From Campylobacter showae (GTDB lineage: Bacteria > Campylobacterota > Campylobacteria > Campylobacterales > Campylobacteraceae): a stretch of DNA of 64,000 nt. A program made the position numbers and the translations under genes. Shown here piece after piece: positions 9,110 through 17,575 of the stretch. Below the pieces are notes generated by a model. That model was given only the letters and a program-made list of their open reading frames with translations, was not told the origin of the DNA and ran no database searches. Position 1 is the first letter of the stretch; every line of letters starts with the position of its first letter. The stretch covers positions 1,426,001 through 1,490,000 of the forward strand of contig NZ_LR535679.1 of the NCBI RefSeq assembly GCF_900699785.1, written 5' to 3'.

Positions 9110-10440
9110 TGGAAATAAAAAGAATTTTAATCGCAAATCGCGGCGAAATAGCGCTGCGAGCCTTGCGAACGATAAAGGAAATGGGCAAAGAAGCAGTCGT
9201 GGTCTACTCCACGGCCGATAAAGACGCGCTCTACGTCAAATACGCCGACGTGGCGATCTGTATCGGCAAGGAGCGCTCAAGCGACAGCTACCTAAATATC
9301 CCGGCCATAATCAGCGCAGCCGAGATCAGCGAAGCCGACGCGATATTTCCGGGCTACGGATTTCTCAGCGAAAATCAAAATTTCGTCGAAATTTGCTCGC
9401 ATCACAAGCTAAAATTTATCGGCCCTAGCGTAGCCGCGATGGCGCTCATGAGCGACAAAAGCAAAGCAAAGCAGATGATGCAGCGAGCGGGCGTACCGGT
9501 GATCCCGGGCTCTGACGGCGCCGTAGCAGATACTAAGGCGGCCAAAGAGCTAGCTAAAAAAATCGGCTATCCGGTCATCCTAAAAGCCGCAGCCGGCGGC
9601 GGCGGACGCGGTATGCGCGTGGTCGAGCGCGAAGAGGACATCGAAAAGGCGTTTTGGTCGGCCGAGAGCGAGGCGATGAGCGCGTTTGGCGACGGAACGA
9701 TGTATATGGAAAAATACATCCTAAACCCGCGCCACATCGAGGTTCAGGTTATCGGTGATAGTCACGGCAACGTCCTGCACATCGGCGAGCGCGACTGCTC
9801 TATGCAGCGCCGCCACCAAAAGCTGATCGAGGAGAGCCCTGCTATCCTGCTAGACGACGACATTCGCGCTAGACTGCACGAAACGGCGATCCGCGCGGCA
9901 AAAGCGATCGACTACGAGGGAGCGGGAACGTTTGAGTTTTTGGTCGATAAGGATCTAAATTTCTACTTCATCGAGATGAATACGCGCCTGCAAGTCGAGC
10001 ACTGCGTGAGCGAGATGGTTAGCGGCCTAGACATCATCGAACTGATGATAAAAGTAGCCCAGGGCGAGGCGCTACCGCCGCAAGAAAGCATCACGCTAAA
10101 AGGTCACGCCATCGAATGCCGCATCACGGCCGAGGATCCAAACACGTTTACGCCAAGTCCCGGCAAGATAACCAAATACGTCTGCCCGGGCGGCCGAAAC
10201 GTGCGCATGGATAGCCATATCTATCAGGACTACTCGATCCCGCCGTATTACGACAGTATGATCGGCAAACTCATCGTCTGGGACACCGACCGCAACCGCG
10301 CGATACGCAAGATGAAAGTCGCGCTAGAACAGCTCGTCATAAGCGGCATCAAAACCACGCGCGACTTCCACATCGCGATGATGGAGAACAAGGACTTCAT
10401 CAACAACAACTACGATACTAACTACCTCTCTCGCCGCTAA
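9109..10440 (+). CDS. accC: Biotin carboxylase subunit of acetyl-CoA carboxylase
   Basis: 443 residues from ATG 9109. It has the N-terminal biotin carboxylase domain (KRILIANRGEIALRALRT), an ATP-grasp domain with the glycine-rich loop AAGGGGRGMR near residue 163, the catalytic region EMNTRLQVEHCVSE near residue 285, and a C-terminal domain. It carboxylates biotin on AccB using ATP and bicarbonate. Length is normal. Start choice: a TTG immediately upstream would add one residue; the ATG is preferred. Confidence 0.97.
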   Translation: MEIKRILIANRGEIALRALRTIKEMGKEAVVVYSTADKDALYVKYADVAICIGKERSSDSYLNIPAIISAAEISEADAIFPGYGFLSENQNFVEICSHHKLKFIGPSVAAMALMSDKSKAKQMMQRAGVPVIPGSDGAVADTKAAKELAKKIGYPVILKAAAGGGGRGMRVVEREEDIEKAFWSAESEAMSAFGDGTMYMEKYILNPRHIEVQVIGDSHGNVLHIGERDCSMQRRHQKLIEESPAILLDDDIRARLHETAIRAAKAIDYEGAGTFEFLVDKDLNFYFIEMNTRLQVEHCVSEMVSGLDIIELMIKVAQGEALPPQESITLKGHAIECRITAEDPNTFTPSPGKITKYVCPGGRNVRMDSHIYQDYSIPPYYDSMIGKLIVWDTDRNRAIRKMKVALEQLVISGIKTTRDFHIAMMENKDFINNNYDTNYLSRR

Positions 10441-10505
10441 ATTCGCGGCCAGAGCGAGGCGGTTTACGCGCCGAAGCGGGTTTAAATTTTCTTCGGTGCG
10501 ACTGT

Positions 10506-10540
10506 TTTACGTCTAAATTTATCGGCAAAACCCGCACCGC
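10506..10540 (-). repeat. Copy B of the GGTGCGGGT repeat
   Basis: Thirty-five bases ending CGGCAAAACCCGCACCGC are identical, with one mismatch, to 26168-26202. Its AAACCCGCACC segment (10528-10538) is the exact complement of GGTGCGGGTTT at 10628-10638, so copies A and B could pair across about 90 bases. Confidence 0.65.
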
Positions 10541-10618
10541 TTTACTCTCGCTCAAAATATCAAATTTATAAAACTCTTATCCGTGTAGCGTTAATATCAC
10601 AAACTGGATCAAATTTGA

Positions 10619-10657
10619 CGCCTTAAAGGTGCGGGTTTGGGCGAACAAGCAAATAAA
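10619..10657 (+). repeat. Copy A of the GGTGCGGGT repeat
   Basis: Thirty-nine bases, beginning CGCCTTAAAGGTGCGGGT and ending AAGCAAATAAA, match 27301-27339 at about 33 of 39 positions. It lies between accC and ribD in the opposite orientation to copy B. Confidence 0.6.
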
Positions 10658-10698
10658 ATACGGGCGTCAAATTTAAAAATTAGCCGCGCAAATTTTAG

Positions 10699-10704
10699 TA
10701 TAAT
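10699..10704 (+). promoter_or_regulatory. -10 box for ribD
   Basis: TATAAT in the context TTTTAGTATAATACG, 28 bp before the ribD start codon. Confidence 0.5.
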
Positions 10705-10731
10705 ACGCTCAAATTTAACGAGGCGGAAGCG

Positions 10732-11823
10732 ATGATAAACGACGAATTTTACATGTCTCTAGCCATAAAAAAGGCTTGGGAGTTTCAAATTTTAACCTAC
10801 CCAAATCCAGCCGTCGGTTGCGCGGTTTTAGATGCCGGCGGCAGACTGCTCTCGGTCGCCGCGCATAAAAAGGCGGGCTTTTTACACGCCGAGCCAAGCG
10901 CGGTACTTTTGGCGCTCTGTAAAAAAAGCGAGGCGTTTTTGAGCGATTTTTTACGTGAGTATCATGCGGCCCTGGGTGTCAAATTTAAAAACGCCGCAGA
11001 GCTTGAAAATGCGGACTTGGAGCCAAATTTCACGTATGAATACATCCTGCAAAATCACGGCGATCTGCTAAAAGGCGCCAAGGCCTACGTGACGCTCGAG
11101 CCCTGCGCTCACCGCGGCAAAACTCCGCCTTGCGCCGAGCTTTTAAGGCGGCTAAAATTTGCCGAAGTCGTTATCGCTAGAGGCGACGAAAACGCCGTGG
11201 CTAGCGGCGGCGCGCATATTTTGCAAAGCGGCGGCGTAGCGGTCAAATTTGACGTACTAAGGCAGCAGGCGGACGAGCTAATAGAGCCGTTTCTAGCGTG
11301 GCAGAGGGGGAATTTTAGCTTTTTCAAGCTCGCTCTTAGCGCAAACGGCGTCGCAGTCGGCACCGCGCAGAGCAAAATCATCTCAAATTTGGCCAGCCGC
11401 ACCCACTCTCACCGCCTTCGCAGCGCGGCCGAGCTGTTAGTTATCGGCGGCGCTACCGTCCGCGCCGACCGCCCGAGGCTTGATACCAGGCTGATAGAGG
11501 GCGGCAAAAATCCAAACGTGATGATCTACTCGCGCGAGCGAGAGTTTGACGCGTCTATACCTCTTTTTGGCGTAGCGGGTAGGAGCGTGCGCGTAACAAG
11601 CGATATAAATGAAGCTTTCGCGCCGCGCTTAACGATGTTTGAGGGCGGCGAAAACGCGCTAAAAATCCTAGATGAACGCGTAAAATGGCTGCTGCTCTAC
11701 CGCTCGAGCGAGCTTTTGGAGGCGCCCGCGGCAAGGCTAAATTTAAAACTCAAACCGCTATTCCACGGCGAGCTTGACGGCGACGTTTACGGGTGGTATA
11801 GGATCGAGCAGGATTTGGGTTAG
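10732..11823 (+). CDS. ribD: Bifunctional diaminohydroxyphosphoribosylaminopyrimidine deaminase / uracil reductase
   Basis: 363 residues. The N-terminal cytidine-deaminase-fold domain has the zinc/catalytic HAEPSAV near residue 53 and EPCAHRGKTPPC near residue 123. A C-terminal RibD reductase domain follows (FFKLALSANG, then SAAELLVIGGATVRADRPRL). It carries out two successive steps of riboflavin synthesis. The deaminase domain carries an insertion between HAE and EPC longer than in E. coli RibD. Preceded by GAGGCGG and its own -10 box; followed 47 bp later by the thiF-like gene. Confidence 0.9.
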   Translation: MINDEFYMSLAIKKAWEFQILTYPNPAVGCAVLDAGGRLLSVAAHKKAGFLHAEPSAVLLALCKKSEAFLSDFLREYHAALGVKFKNAAELENADLEPNFTYEYILQNHGDLLKGAKAYVTLEPCAHRGKTPPCAELLRRLKFAEVVIARGDENAVASGGAHILQSGGVAVKFDVLRQQADELIEPFLAWQRGNFSFFKLALSANGVAVGTAQSKIISNLASRTHSHRLRSAAELLVIGGATVRADRPRLDTRLIEGGKNPNVMIYSREREFDASIPLFGVAGRSVRVTSDINEAFAPRLTMFEGGENALKILDERVKWLLLYRSSELLEAPAARLNLKLKPLFHGELDGDVYGWYRIEQDLG

Positions 11824-11870
11824 AGCGCGTCAAATTTAGCCAAATGATTTTGTAAATTTAAAGGAGAAAA

Positions 11871-12725
11871 ATGAAAGAGATAACGCTAAACGGAGCGAAA
11901 TTCCAGGTCGCAGCAAATACGATGGATGAGCTAAAAAACGAGGCTCTTAGCGATAAAAACGGCGAGATGTATAAATTTCTAGCCGAATTTAACGCGAGCG
12001 AGCCTGATATCTTTATCCTCGACGGCTTTGCGACGAAGGAAAATTTGGAGATAAAAGACGGCTCAAACGTCGTATTCATTAGGCGCGGCGCGATGCCTGG
12101 ACGCGAAGTGCTAAAAGCTATGATCGCCTCCAGAAACAGCCCCGAGCTAAATGCGGCGCTAGCTAGCGGCTGCGTGGGAGTGGCAGGACTTGGCGGTCTT
12201 GGCTCAAATATCGCGCTAAGCCTAGCGCGCACGGGAGTCGCCAAGCTCGTGCTGGCCGACTTTGACGTCGTGGAGCCTAGCAACCTAAACCGTCAGCAGT
12301 ACTTCGTCCGCCACATCGGCATGAAAAAGACGGACGCGCTAAAAGAGCTCATCGCCGAGGTAAATCCATTCGTCGAGGTCGTGACGCACGACGTGACGCT
12401 AACTGCTACCAACGTCGCCGAGATTTTCGCGCCGTGCAGCATTATCTGCGAGGCCTTTGACAACGTCGCGGGCAAGGCGATGATGGTGAACGAGGCGGGC
12501 GCGAGCCTGCGGGACAAAAAGATCGTCGGCGCGTCGGGCATGGCGGGGCACTTTAGCTCAAACCTCATAAAAACGGTCAAATTTGCCAGAAACGTCTATC
12601 TGTGTGGCGATCTGCAAAATGCTGCGGGCGTAGGGCAGGGGCTCATGGCCGCGCGCGTGGCGATCTGCGCAAATCACGAGGCAAACCTTGCTATTAGGCT
12701 TTTGATGGGGCTTGAGGAGGTTTAA
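11871..12725 (+). CDS. thiF: ThiF-family adenylyltransferase with an N-terminal ThiS-like domain
   Basis: 284 residues. Residues 1-75 form a beta-grasp-like segment (KEITLNGAKFQVAANTMDEL, ending FIRRGAMPG) resembling a ThiS-type ubiquitin-like domain. A ThiF/MoeB/E1 Rossmann domain follows, with GVAGLGGLGSNIALSLARTG near residue 101 and the adenylation-site aspartate/Arg segment DFDVVEPSNLNRQQY near 130. The expected role is adenylation of the ThiS C-terminus in thiazole synthesis. No separate thiS, thiG or thiH gene is nearby. RBS AAAGGAG precedes the ATG. Confidence 0.8.
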   Translation: MKEITLNGAKFQVAANTMDELKNEALSDKNGEMYKFLAEFNASEPDIFILDGFATKENLEIKDGSNVVFIRRGAMPGREVLKAMIASRNSPELNAALASGCVGVAGLGGLGSNIALSLARTGVAKLVLADFDVVEPSNLNRQQYFVRHIGMKKTDALKELIAEVNPFVEVVTHDVTLTATNVAEIFAPCSIICEAFDNVAGKAMMVNEAGASLRDKKIVGASGMAGHFSSNLIKTVKFARNVYLCGDLQNAAGVGQGLMAARVAICANHEANLAIRLLMGLEEV

Positions 12726-13057
12726 ATTTGACTGCGGCGGCGTTTTAGCTTGCACTGGTTGCGGCTAGGATTTTTGCTTATTTTTTATAAATTTGCTTGA
12801 GAATCGCTTGAAGTTGATTTTGTCGTCACGCTTATTTTTGGTTTTGACGAGTTTTTTGTAATTGCTCTAAATTTGAGCAAATTTGTAGCGACAAAATCAG
12901 TACATTAGCGACTCTTTTGCCATTACAAATTTAGAATCAAAATTTCGCGTAAATCTTGCCTTACGAGGCAAAAATAAGGACTAAATTTCCGAATTGACGT
13001 TCGTTTTAAAAACTTTTTTATCCGTGCCGACTAGAGCCGAGTTTTGCGGTCGTGAAA
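12726..13057. other. Gene-free gap between convergent thiF and sppA
   Basis: No frame with protein character was found. The stretch holds several AAATTT words, an imperfect dyad around GCTCTAAATTTGAGC near 12864-12878, and ends at the strong hairpin 13058-13087. Confidence 0.5.
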
Positions 13058-13087
13058 GGCTAGATTTTAAGACGATAAAATCTAGCC
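13058..13087. terminator. Strong terminator between thiF and sppA
   Basis: GGCTAGATTTTA, a six-base loop, then TAAAATCTAGCC is a perfect 12-bp stem. It is followed by GTTTTT on the plus strand and TTTC on the minus strand. It sits 11 bp beyond the sppA stop and can serve both convergent transcripts. Confidence 0.8.
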
Positions 13088-13097
13088 GTTTTTAAAT

Positions 13098-13967
13098 TTA
13101 CCTCGCCTTAGCCTCAAAAAACGCCGAGATTAGCGAGTTTGCGCCTTGATTTATAAATTTTTGCATCGCTTTTTCGTAGACGGACGGTTTTGCCCAGACG
13201 GGCTCGGCCACGCCGCTTAGCTTTTCTAGCTCGGCGCGCGCGGAATAATAATCGCTCACGCCGTCTATAAGCCCGAGTTTTGCGGCATCGCGAGCGAGAA
13301 ATACCCGCGCGTTTGCCCACTCTTTGCTTTTGTTTGCGTCTAGATTTCTATCCGCCGCCACGTCGCTTACGAACATCTCGTAGCTGGCGTTTACGAGCTC
13401 TTGTAGCTGCTCGCGCTCGATCTTGCTCCACGGGCGCAGAAACGTCCCCGCCTCTTTATACTCGCCCGCTTTTACGACTTGCTGCGAGACGCCGATTTTA
13501 GCCGCTAGCTCGCTGGCGTCGGCGCCTTGCATTATCACGCCGATCGACCCGATAAATGCGCCCGGATTTGCCAAAATCCTGTCCGCGCCAGCGCCCGCGT
13601 AGTAGCTGCCGCTCGTCATCGACCCGCCCGCATACGCGACCACGGGCTTTGCGGCGCGTAGATTTTTGACCGCGAGGTGCAGCTCGACGCTAGGGGCCAG
13701 CGCGCCGCCCGGGCTATCGATATAAAGCAGCACGCCCTTGATGTTGCCGTCCTTGCGCGCTGCCTCGATCTTTTCTAGCGCCTCGCCGGCGTCCATGATT
13801 GCGCCCGATAGGTTGATCTGGGTTAGGTTGGGCGGATTTACGCTCTCGCCTTTGCCGCTAAAAAATATCAAAAAGACGATGAGCAAAAAGAGCATCGCCT
13901 TAAAATAGGTGTTTATGAACCTAAAAATCGCCGCAATCGGTGCAAAAATAAATCTTAAAAATCCCAT
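13098..13967 (-). CDS. sppA: Signal peptide peptidase SppA (short form)
   Basis: 289 residues from the ATG at 13967, chosen because AAAGGA lies just upstream; a 12-residue extension is possible but lacks a site. One N-terminal membrane anchor (residues about 20-37) precedes a ClpP-like serine protease domain. The nucleophile is expected at Ser119 in SMTSGSYY and the general base at Lys171 in GEYKEAG. Their 52-residue spacing equals that of B. subtilis SppA (Ser147/Lys199). It degrades released signal peptides in the membrane. Neighbour order matches C. jejuni Cj0067-Cj0068. Confidence 0.92.
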   Translation of the reverse strand: MGFLRFIFAPIAAIFRFINTYFKAMLFLLIVFLIFFSGKGESVNPPNLTQINLSGAIMDAGEALEKIEAARKDGNIKGVLLYIDSPGGALAPSVELHLAVKNLRAAKPVVAYAGGSMTSGSYYAGAGADRILANPGAFIGSIGVIMQGADASELAAKIGVSQQVVKAGEYKEAGTFLRPWSKIEREQLQELVNASYEMFVSDVAADRNLDANKSKEWANARVFLARDAAKLGLIDGVSDYYSARAELEKLSGVAEPVWAKPSVYEKAMQKFINQGANSLISAFFEAKAR

Positions 13968-14131
13968 TTTTTTTTCCTTTAATTCATTTAAAATCGGGCG
14001 CATTTTACCATTTAAATTTATAAATTTAGCTAGCGAGCCGGATTTGAGGGGCTGGCGTCAAATTTGAGTTTAAATTTGGCATTTTATTTTGTCGCGCCAA
14101 GGTCTAACCCGTAAAATTTCGGCTTCAAATT

Positions 14132-15355
14132 TTACTCTAAATTTACCTCCGCGCCGCCGACAAATAGCCGCTCGCAACCCCTTGCGTGCAAGATGAGCAT
14201 AAGAGGCAGCTGCGCAGCGTCGGCGTCTGCAAAACCGCCGTAGAGCGCGAGATCGGCTAGCTTGCCCGTTTTTATCTCGCCTGTGTCTAAATTTAGCGCC
14301 TTTGCCGCGTTTTTTGTCGATGCTAGAAGCAAGATTTTAGCAAGATCTAGCGGATCAAATTCGGCGTGAATGAGCAAATTCGCCCGCAGCTCGTCAAGGA
14401 AATTTAGGCTCATATTTGAGCTAAGCCCGTCCGTGCCGATGTTTATACTCGCTCCGGCATCTAGAGCGGCGCGTAAATTTAGCGTGTGTTTGCTAAGCAG
14501 CCTGTTTGAAACCGCGCAGTGCGTGAGGCTGTGAAGCTCCGGGTCAAAGCCCGAAAGATCATCCGCCCAAACGCAGTGCGTAAAGAGCGTACGAACGCCA
14601 GCAAACATCGCTACAAACGAGCTTGGCGTATAAAGCGGACGCGCCGCGGGGTTAAATTTGCCCAGCCACTCTTTAAAGCCGCCAGAGCCGCCCTCTAGCC
14701 AGCTTTTTTCATGCTCGCTCTCCATAAAATGCGTCGAGACGACCAGCTTCCGCTCGCGGGCTAAATTTAGCGCTGCGGCGGCTAAATCAGGGTGCGTGGA
14801 GTAGGGCGAGTGCACCGAAACCGCAGGCGTAAAAAGCGGGCTTTTGCGCTTTTGCGACTCTTCAAAACGGGCGGTGAAATTTGCCAAATTTTGCTCTAAT
14901 GCAGCTTCATTCGTGCCCAAAATTTCGTTAAAAAACACGACCCTGCTGCCGCAGTTCGCGCACGCGTCCAAATCCCCGCCAAAGCTCGACACCGCTCCGA
15001 AGCTCGCCACGCCGCTACGCTGCATGGTTTTTATCGCAGAGGCGATGACGTCCTCGTTTGCCGCCTGCGAGAGTGCGCCGCGAGAGGCGATAACCGAGCT
15101 TAGCCACTCTAAAAAGTCGCCGTAAACGAGGCTGGTTTTGTTCGCGCTAAACTCCAGGTGCACGTGCGGGTTGATAAAAGCTGGCGCCAAAACGGCGTCA
15201 GGATACTCGAAAAACTGCGTGTTAGGGTATCTTTTGCGCAGCTGCTCAGCCTCGCCAACGGCCTGGATACGCTCATCAAAGGCGACTGCCGCGTTCTCTA
15301 AAACGGTAAAATTTTCGTCGCACGGCATTGTAAATTTCGGTTTAACGATGATCAT
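14132..15355 (-). CDS. Aminofutalosine deaminase (amidohydrolase family)
   Basis: 407 residues, metal-dependent amidohydrolase. Zinc ligands are visible in NPHVHLEFSANKTS near residue 64, the HSPYSTHPD region near 191, STHFMESEHEKSW near 213, and the aspartate in NIGTDGLSSN near 305. In Campylobacterota this enzyme converts 6-amino-6-deoxyfutalosine to futalosine or a related product in the alternative menaquinone pathway; mqnA at 33982 belongs to the same route. It is next to aroQ as in C. jejuni (Cj0067-Cj0066c). Exact substrate is inferred from lineage and synteny; a TRZ/ATZ-type deaminase is the alternative. Confidence 0.78.
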   Translation of the reverse strand: MIIVKPKFTMPCDENFTVLENAAVAFDERIQAVGEAEQLRKRYPNTQFFEYPDAVLAPAFINPHVHLEFSANKTSLVYGDFLEWLSSVIASRGALSQAANEDVIASAIKTMQRSGVASFGAVSSFGGDLDACANCGSRVVFFNEILGTNEAALEQNLANFTARFEESQKRKSPLFTPAVSVHSPYSTHPDLAAAALNLARERKLVVSTHFMESEHEKSWLEGGSGGFKEWLGKFNPAARPLYTPSSFVAMFAGVRTLFTHCVWADDLSGFDPELHSLTHCAVSNRLLSKHTLNLRAALDAGASINIGTDGLSSNMSLNFLDELRANLLIHAEFDPLDLAKILLLASTKNAAKALNLDTGEIKTGKLADLALYGGFADADAAQLPLMLILHARGCERLFVGGAEVNLE

Positions 15356-15404
15356 TTTTAAGCTCCTATTTTTCGTGATTGTAGCGAAAATTTAGCTTAA
15401 AAAA

Positions 15405-15412
15405 TGTATAAT
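15405..15412 (+). promoter_or_regulatory. Extended -10 box for aroQ
   Basis: TGTATAAT, 35 bp before the aroQ ATG, in the divergent gap with the aminofutalosine deaminase gene. Confidence 0.55.
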
Positions 15413-15446
15413 CAAGGCTAAATTTAAATCTTTTAAAAGGCTAAAA

Positions 15447-15929
15447 ATGGAAACAAAATCTAAACTAATGGTCATCCAAGGCCCGAATATCAACATGCTT
15501 GGCACGCGTGAGACCGATATCTACGGCTCGATGAAGATGGAGGATATCCACGGGCAGATGAAGCTTTTTGCGGAGCAAAACGGCATCGAGATCGAGTTTT
15601 TTCAGAGCAATTTCGAGGGCGAACTAGTGGATAAAATCCAAGAGTGCTTCGGCGAATTTGACGGCATCATCATAAACCCAGCCGCCTACACGCACACATC
15701 TATCGCGATCCGCGACGCTATCGCAGCCGTCGGACTTCCGGTTATCGAGGTGCATATCAGCAACATCCACCGCCGCGAAGAATTCCGCCAAAAAAGCCTC
15801 ATAGCGCCGGTGACTGCGGGACAAATCGTAGGCTTTGGGCCTGTGGGCTACCACCTAGCTATGATCGCGATGCTGCAAATTTTCGAGCAGATAAAAGCGC
15901 TAAAAGCCGCGAGAGAAAAAGCGGAATAA
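15447..15929 (+). CDS. aroQ: Type II 3-dehydroquinate dehydratase
   Basis: 160 residues, the usual size of type II DHQase. It contains [13 protein letters not shown] near residue 10 with the catalytic Tyr25 in [20 protein letters not shown] near 51, [16 protein letters not shown] near 76, and the histidine in [13 protein letters not shown] near 102. It performs the third step of the shikimate pathway. It heads the run leading to folK and the flagellar genes. Confidence 0.96.
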   Translation: METKSKLMVIQGPNINMLGTRETDIYGSMKMEDIHGQMKLFAEQNGIEIEFFQSNFEGELVDKIQECFGEFDGIIINPAAYTHTSIAIRDAIAAVGLPVIEVHISNIHRREEFRQKSLIAPVTAGQIVGFGPVGYHLAMIAMLQIFEQIKALKAAREKAE

Positions 15930-15942
15930 AACGAGGCAAAAT

Positions 15943-16968
15943 TTGAAAAATTTTATCCTAAAGGACGAAAACGCCGTATTTCACGAGTGTGGATACAGCT
16001 GCGACAACGCGATATTTTTAAGTCTCGCGGGGCGCAAATTTTTCCTCACCGATGCGCGTTATAGTATCGAGGCGCGCGAGCTTTGCCGCGATACTGAAGT
16101 TATCGAGGTCGAACGAAATTTGATAAAAGACGCGCGGCTGTTTTTGCGAAAGGCGGGCGTAAAGGAGCTTAGCTACAACCCGTACGATTTTAGCGCGGGC
16201 GAGTGGGAGGCGCTTAGCAAAGGGCTTTGGATAAGATTTAAGGCGCGGGCGAATTTTTCGCAAATTTCGCGCATAGTAAAATCGGAAGACGAGATAAAAA
16301 TTTTAAAGCAAGCAGCGCAGCTAGGTGCCCAGAGGTTTGACGAATTTGCCGCGTTCGTGCGCGCCAAGGGCGAAGGCATGAGCGAAGAGGAGCTGTTTTT
16401 TAACGCCGAGCTCATCTTTAAGAAAAAGGGCGAGCTCGCGCTTAGCTTTTCGCCTATCGTCGCGATCAATGAAAGCGCCGCAAAGGCGCACGCTCTGCCC
16501 GGTAAAAAGCGTTTGCGGCACGGCGATTTGCTCCTGCTTGACGCGGGGGTTAAATTTAATCGCTACTGCTCCGATAGGACGCGCACGGCGTGCTTTGACG
16601 AAAATTTTAACTTCGGCAAGGAGCAAAATTTTAAAAACGCCAAACGGCAAGAAATTTACGAGATCGTAAAAGAGGCGCAAGCTCTTGCTATCGCGGCGGT
16701 TATGCCTGGCAAAAAGGCGCGCGAGATCGACGCGGCGGCTAGGGATTTTATTGCAAGGCATGGCTTTGGTGAGGCGTTTTTTCACAGCACCGGACACGGT
16801 GTGGGAGTCGATATCCACGAGCTTCCGTTCGTCTCAAAGCGCGGAGATACCGTGCTAAAAGAGGGCATGGTCTTTAGCGTGGAGCCTGGGATTTACTTGC
16901 CCGGCGAATTTGGCGTGCGCATCGAGGACGTCGTCGTCGTGCGCGAAAATGGGGCTGAAATTTTATGA
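15943..16968 (+). CDS. M24-family aminopeptidase (Xaa-Pro type)
   Basis: 341 residues from a TTG start 13 bp after aroQ. A creatinase-like N-terminal domain (about residues 1-120) precedes a pita-bread catalytic domain. Metal ligands are visible: Asp in LLLDAGVKFN and CSDRTRTA, His in STGHGVGVDIHELPF, Glu in SVEPGIYLPG, and Glu in RIEDVVVV. It removes N-terminal residues before proline. In C. jejuni aroQ and folK are adjacent, so this gene appears inserted between them or lost there. Its stop overlaps folK by 4 bp. Confidence 0.88.
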   Translation: MKNFILKDENAVFHECGYSCDNAIFLSLAGRKFFLTDARYSIEARELCRDTEVIEVERNLIKDARLFLRKAGVKELSYNPYDFSAGEWEALSKGLWIRFKARANFSQISRIVKSEDEIKILKQAAQLGAQRFDEFAAFVRAKGEGMSEEELFFNAELIFKKKGELALSFSPIVAINESAAKAHALPGKKRLRHGDLLLLDAGVKFNRYCSDRTRTACFDENFNFGKEQNFKNAKRQEIYEIVKEAQALAIAAVMPGKKAREIDAAARDFIARHGFGEAFFHSTGHGVGVDIHELPFVSKRGDTVLKEGMVFSVEPGIYLPGEFGVRIEDVVVVRENGAEIL

Positions 16969-17465
16969 GAGTAGCGGGAGCGAGGCGCTTTAGCAAATGC
17001 CTCTTTTTCCCGAAGGTTTTTGATTTTAAACCGGGCTTTAAAAATAGCGTTATTTTGGGCCTTGGCGGCAATATCGGCGACGTGAAAAAGCGCTTTTGTC
17101 GGCTGCATTTTAAACTTAGCCGTGATAGCAGGTTTCACGTCGTCGAAAACTCTGCTCTCCTCATCAACGAGGCGTTTGGGTTTAAGGAGCAGGCTGATTT
17201 CACAAATGCCGTAACGCTCGTACAAACGAGCCTTGCCGCAAGGCAAATTTTAAAAATAACGGCAAATTTAGAGAGGCGTTTTGGGCGCGTGCGAACCTTT
17301 AAAAACGCGCCTAGAACGCTTGATATAGATATTTTGTATTTTAGCGGACGAAGTAGAAACGATGCGCGGCTAGTACTACCGCATCCGGGCGCAAGAAGCA
17401 GGGCTAGCGTGATTTTGCCGCTTGGAACGATGAAGCGCGTTAGCAAAAGCGGAGTGAAATTTTAA
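16965..17465 (+). CDS. folK: 2-amino-4-hydroxy-6-hydroxymethyldihydropteridine diphosphokinase
   Basis: 166 residues. The HPPK signatures are ILGLGGNIGDVKKRF near residue 29, FGRVRTFKNAPRTLDIDIL near 106 (the Arg and paired Asp that bind ATP and magnesium), and LPHPGARSRASVILPL near 142. It transfers pyrophosphate to the pterin in folate synthesis. The N-terminal extension of about 27 residues before the kinase fold resembles other Campylobacter FolK proteins. The ATG overlaps the end of the peptidase gene. Confidence 0.92.
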   Translation: MRVAGARRFSKCLFFPKVFDFKPGFKNSVILGLGGNIGDVKKRFCRLHFKLSRDSRFHVVENSALLINEAFGFKEQADFTNAVTLVQTSLAARQILKITANLERRFGRVRTFKNAPRTLDIDILYFSGRSRNDARLVLPHPGARSRASVILPLGTMKRVSKSGVKF

Positions 17466-17575
17466 AATTTAGCGGCCGCAAAGCCTAAATTTGAAGCGGG
17501 AACGGAAAATGCATAGCCTTTGCCGCGACGATTTCGGTGCGGCGGCGAAATTTAGCGAGAAACGAAGGAGAAGAT

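Noticed and set aside
10715..10897. Minus-strand frame over the ribD start
   Set aside because: Antisense shadow of ribD; Arg/Pro-rich with no support.
16321..16818. 165-codon minus-strand frame within the M24 peptidase gene
   Set aside because: Lies wholly antisense to a gene with all metal ligands present.
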